In this document: positions 41,078-43,350 of the stretch, piece by piece | How the letters are laid out: each line of letters begins with the position of its first letter | How positions within the stretch are numbered: the stretch's first letter is position 1 | Virus record (IMG/VR): IMGVR_UViG_3300006919_000010 | Span: 1 to 43,350 of that record | Source: a virus | Direction: 5' to 3' (one strand) | Length of the DNA: 43,350 nucleotides | Position numbers and translations under genes: made by a program | The notes under the pieces: model-generated | The model's input: only the letters and a program-made list of their open reading frames with translations | The model's database searches: none | Told to the model about the DNA's origin: nothing

Positions 41078-41886
41078 ACTGGATAGCACCCGAACACATT
41101 TCCCCATACCGTTCTTCATTGAGCGGTATGGAGGATCTCTCAGTGTTCTACGATGAGACAGATGATGGTTATCATCACATTGACGGTCTCCATGACGGTC
41201 TCCATATTAACAAGGATGGAGACTATGAAGTGGCTAATGAGTACCTAGACACGGAAAACTACCGTGCACAGTTACCAGAGTCACTTGGCATATGTCCACT
41301 CCTTGGACACCAAAAAGTGTTCTGGGAAGAGTGGGAGTATATCGACAATAAAGGTAAAAAACGGAGGTCATGGATTAAGCATGACTTCCAAGATGAGTTC
41401 GACAGAAGTCAGCAACGTCCCAATGAGTCAAAAAACTTCGAGAAACTTGACGGAGTATTACCAGACACAGGTGTACTCATTAAGGATGGCAATCGTTGGA
41501 CTGTTACCGACGATGTCATGGAGCTTCCAGACTTTTGGTCTGAACCCTATGGATGGCATAATGAGCCTGAAGTAGATGGTAGTAAGCTCGTCACTCATGA
41601 TTGGGATGACGTATTGGTTGATAGTCAACTATCAGCTCTTGCTTACGCTAAGAAGTGTAGGATTGACGCTGTCGATGATGAAGTCAAAGAGCAGCATGAG
41701 AAAGAGAAGATATGGACTAGGATCGACGAACGAAGAGACAGAACGCTCGAACGCATCGCCAAGCGGTACGGTCGAAAGAAAAACGTTACTCTCGTCATTC
41801 ATGACCCGCTATCAAGCGATAAGCGGTCGTGGATGGCGGTCGGTGACATCAAGACCTACTCAGGTGTCATTGATGAATCAGAGTAA
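41068..41886 (+). CDS. large acidic protein, unknown
   Basis: A 272-residue, Asp/Glu- and Trp-rich protein (for example EPYGWHNEPEVDGSKLVTHD) with a basic helix near the end (ERRDRTLERIAKRYGRKKN). No domain was recognised. The high acidity could fit DNA mimicry, as in some phage anti-restriction proteins, but this is a guess. It is followed by a strong terminator, so this two-gene unit is separate from the early operon. Codon use and composition differ from the early operon. Confidence 0.65.
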   Translation: MNNHWIAPEHISPYRSSLSGMEDLSVFYDETDDGYHHIDGLHDGLHINKDGDYEVANEYLDTENYRAQLPESLGICPLLGHQKVFWEEWEYIDNKGKKRRSWIKHDFQDEFDRSQQRPNESKNFEKLDGVLPDTGVLIKDGNRWTVTDDVMELPDFWSEPYGWHNEPEVDGSKLVTHDWDDVLVDSQLSALAYAKKCRIDAVDDEVKEQHEKEKIWTRIDERRDRTLERIAKRYGRKKNVTLVIHDPLSSDKRSWMAVGDIKTYSGVIDESE

Positions 41887-41894
41887 CAACCCAC

Positions 41895-41930
41895 AGGGAG
41901 GCCAGGCTAACGCTTGGTCTCCCTTTTTTT
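41895..41930 (+). terminator. intrinsic terminator after the two-gene unit
   Basis: AGGGAGGCCA (41895-41904) pairs with TGGTCTCCCT (41915-41924), with one G-T wobble, around a 10-base loop, followed by a T7 tract (41924-41930). Confidence 0.88.
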
Positions 41931-41951
41931 GTGCATTAGCCATGATTAACT

Positions 41952-42180
41952 ACCATTCTATAACTACCATCCTATACAGGAACGCATTTATCGTGCCCGA
42001 TCCTCGATGTACAGCTTTTCTATCAAAAAGCTGGGAAAGTGATGGGCCAGCAAGCTGTCTTCTACCACATGATACCATCCTGTACCTACCATCCTATACC
42101 TACCATCCTGTACGGGGAGCCATCCTCAACGGGGAGCCATCCTATACCTACCATCCTGTACGGGGAGCCATCCTATACGG
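41952..42180 (+). repeat. second iteron-like array, nine copies
   Basis: Copies of RCCATCCTRTAC or close variants start at about 41952, 41966, 42074, 42088, 42102, 42119, 42136, 42150 and 42167. From 42074 the units are 14-17 bp apart and alternate ACCT and ACGGGG ends. The strand is the same as in the first array. The stretch 41978-42073 shows nothing further. Confidence 0.82.
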
Positions 42181-42296
42181 GGACAAAGCGGGGTGGGGCA
42201 ATGGAAACACCTTAGCCGATACACAATGACTGATACCTACCCACAGTCTCAAAAAAAAGTACCCAAATCAGCAGCCAATAGATACAAAAACACCAA

Positions 42297-42334
42297 ACAA
42301 TATTTGCACACAAAATGTACAATATTTGTACACA
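42297..42334. promoter_or_regulatory. operator-like palindrome and direct repeat
   Basis: TGTACAA-TAT-TTGTACA (42316-42332) is a perfect palindrome. The motif ACAATATTTG(C/T)ACACA also repeats directly at 42297-42312 and 42319-42334, 22 bp apart (two helix turns). This is the pattern of tandem repressor or activator sites before the early operon. Confidence 0.65.
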
Positions 42335-42434
42335 CATGCCAAATACCAATAAAAAAGCTCTCAACATAGGCCACCAAAGGGCTACATCAATAAAGAACAC
42401 TCCGAAAGGAAGTCCCTCAATCAATACCTAAGGA

Positions 42435-42449
42435 CTTTGGATCGCAAAG
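42435..42449. promoter_or_regulatory. CTTTG-N5-CAAAG palindrome before the early operon
   Basis: CTTTG GATCG CAAAG matches the arms of the palindrome at 39923-39937 with a different centre. The two lie before the plus and minus arms respectively. Confidence 0.5.
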
Positions 42450-42488
42450 TGCCGTATTATGTCCAATTTCTCCCTCCAATACATCGTT

Positions 42489-42535
42489 TTTGATCAATCA
42501 AACAAGAGGAAAAAGGCAAGCTTTGATCAATCAAA
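42489..42535. promoter_or_regulatory. two copies of palindrome TTTGAT-CA-ATCAAA
   Basis: Copies at 42489-42502 and 42522-42535, with start points 33 bp apart, about three helix turns, so both would be on one face of DNA. A 70-residue frame (42459-42671) runs over them, but the repeats explain that peptide's repeated FDQSN, so a regulatory role is preferred. Confidence 0.6.
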
Positions 42536-42605
42536 CAGAAAAAAGACTAACAAAAAGAGCCAAAAAACTATCGAAAAATCCAATAACCTATTACTTTTTA
42601 CACTG

Positions 42606-42836
42606 CCAATAGGTCAAACCAATAGGGCCGAGATCTTACTATTTAAGCGGCTTGAAGGCCAAATGTATTGAAAATATTGGATTATTGGCAAAAGAGGAAA
42701 AAACAATATCTGGCAACCAAAACCAAACTCTAACCCCTTCCAATAATCAATAGATCCAATACAATCCGCTTAAATCCTAAGAGAAAAACCCTATTGAAAC
42801 CCCCTATTGAAATTCAATTTTCAAAAAAAACCAATA
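42606..42836. repeat. scattered CCAATAGG / CCTATTG motifs
   Basis: Short motifs CCAATAGG (two near 42606-42628 and one near 42829) and CCCTATTGAAA (two near 42790-42810) lie in both orientations in the AT-rich stretch before the early operon. They may be minor binding sites. No clear -35/-10 promoter was found in the same stretch. Confidence 0.4.
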
Positions 42837-42896
42837 GGTCTCTGTTCCACAATAACAAAGCCATTATCTCGCTGTCGCCCAGACACAACAATAAAG

Positions 42897-42922
42897 GGTG
42901 AAGGGATTGATGTTTAACCCAA
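42897..42922 (+). promoter_or_regulatory. shared leader motif, copy 2
   Basis: GGTGAAGGGATTGATGTTTA then ACCCAA, ending 7 bases before the first early gene. It matches the leader at 40613 with one change in 20 bases. Confidence 0.6.
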
Positions 42923-42929
42923 TCAACAA

Positions 42930-43049
42930 ATGAAAATACTTGAAAAACTATTAATAGCAACAATCATCATTATATGCACATCGTGCATATGCTTATTTAT
43001 TCACCTCTTAACAACTGGCCTTGTACTATCTATCGACGCAATACTATGA
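42930..43049 (+). CDS. 39-residue membrane protein, first gene of the early operon
   Basis: The frame encodes MKILEKLLIATIIIICTSCI followed by a second hydrophobic part (LFIHLLTTGLVLSI) and ends IDAIL. It is almost all hydrophobic with three cysteines near the centre, so it is a small inner-membrane peptide; TSC could mimic a lipobox but lacks a typical context. The shared leader motif lies just upstream, and its stop overlaps the next start (ATGA). The function is unknown. Confidence 0.6.
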   Translation: MKILEKLLIATIIIICTSCICLFIHLLTTGLVLSIDAIL

Positions 43050-43350
43050 AAAACGCTAAACAAGAAATTGAAGAATTAATGTTGCAAGTATCATCACTAA
43101 CACAAGTAAGATGTGCAACAATCACACACTATAAGCCATACTTAAATGATGCTAAGCCCAAACCTCAGCCAAAAACCTTCAATCTGCCAATTCTCTACAC
43201 AGCAAAAGAAGCAGAAGATTTTCTCGACTCGCTAGACTTCGAATATGACTCAGGATACGGCATTCAGGAAATTTATGGTACAATATGGTTCGAAGACAAA
43301 ACATGGGCCACCAGAGAAGAATATGACGGCTCAGAATGGTGGGAATACCA
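43046..43350 (+). CDS. 5' part of a gene that crosses the genome join
   Basis: This frame starts at ATG 43046 (ATGA overlap with the membrane peptide) and is open to the window end; it continues at 124-166 once the 123-base redundancy is removed, giving 115 residues. Predicted to start with a helix (KNAKQEIEELMLQVSSLTQV), then a basic/Pro linker (DAKPKPQPKTF), then a mixed domain with the Trp-rich end described at position 1. No family was recognised. Confidence 0.75.
   Translation, partial: MKNAKQEIEELMLQVSSLTQVRCATITHYKPYLNDAKPKPQPKTFNLPILYTAKEAEDFLDSLDFEYDSGYGIQEIYGTIWFEDKTWATREEYDGSEWWEY
43228..43350. repeat. terminal direct repeat, right copy (123 bp)
   Basis: Identical to bases 1-123; see the left copy. 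The stretch lies inside the gene that crosses the join. Confidence 0.95.

Noticed and set aside
40062-42180. CRISPR array
   Set aside because: Units are 14-17 bp and nearly touching, with no spacers of usable length.
41576-42229. 217-residue frame overlapping the acidic gene and the repeat array
   Set aside because: Its first half is out of frame within the 272-residue gene, and its end is a translation of the iteron-like repeats (repeated SYTYHPVRGAIL).
42459-42671. 70-residue frame with FDQSN repeats
   Set aside because: The repeated peptide comes from the two palindromes; no coupling to neighbours. Kept as a regulatory stretch, though a small gene cannot be ruled out.

Overview
The window is an essentially complete tailed-phage genome of T7-like (podovirus) build. 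Bases 1-123 are repeated exactly at 43228-43350 and one reading frame runs through that join, so the unique unit is about 43.2 kb, either circularised by assembly or carrying short direct terminal repeats. It is AT-rich and tightly packed: most neighbouring genes overlap by ATGA or TAATG. Most starts have A-rich leaders without a Shine-Dalgarno sequence; one gene next to the capsid gene has a strong one. No tRNA, integrase or repressor was seen, so a lytic phage is likely. The host cannot be named from the sequence; weak Shine-Dalgarno use fits several groups, Bacteroidota among them.

Layout: two divergent arms leave a noncoding region at 39.84-40.66 kb full of tandem repeats and nested hairpins. 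The plus arm holds two unknown genes (40658-41886), a terminator, a second noncoding control region (41.9-42.9 kb) with repeats and operator-like palindromes, then a long early operon that crosses the join and runs to 11993. The minus arm (39835 down to 11990) holds packaging, receptor-binding, lysis-like, head and tail genes in this order: small and large terminase, fibre and spike genes, a possible lysis block, portal, scaffold, major capsid protein, a likely head or neck protein, tail tubular proteins A and B, and three internal virion (ejection) proteins, the last of 2742 residues. The arms converge tail to tail, with stop codons overlapping by 4 bp and no terminator between them.

The most notable content is at 712-4699: a ubiquitin-like conjugation cassette. 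It encodes a small beta-grasp-like protein with a histone-H1-like Lys/Ala/Pro tail, an E2-like protein with a VCLG cysteine motif, a ThiF/E1-like adenylating enzyme with all the expected motifs, and a protein with a perfect JAMM isopeptidase motif, plus two unrecognised proteins between them. The set recalls bacterial PRTRC and Bil (ISG15-like) systems, but here it sits inside the early operon of a phage.

Downstream is a replication and repair set: VRR-NUC-like nuclease, a possible ssDNA-binding protein, a TOTE-type archaeo-eukaryotic primase, a UvrD-like helicase and an SNF2-like helicase. No DNA polymerase, RNA polymerase or classical endolysin was recognised. Two virion proteins carry repeated modules that resemble small carbohydrate-binding domains.
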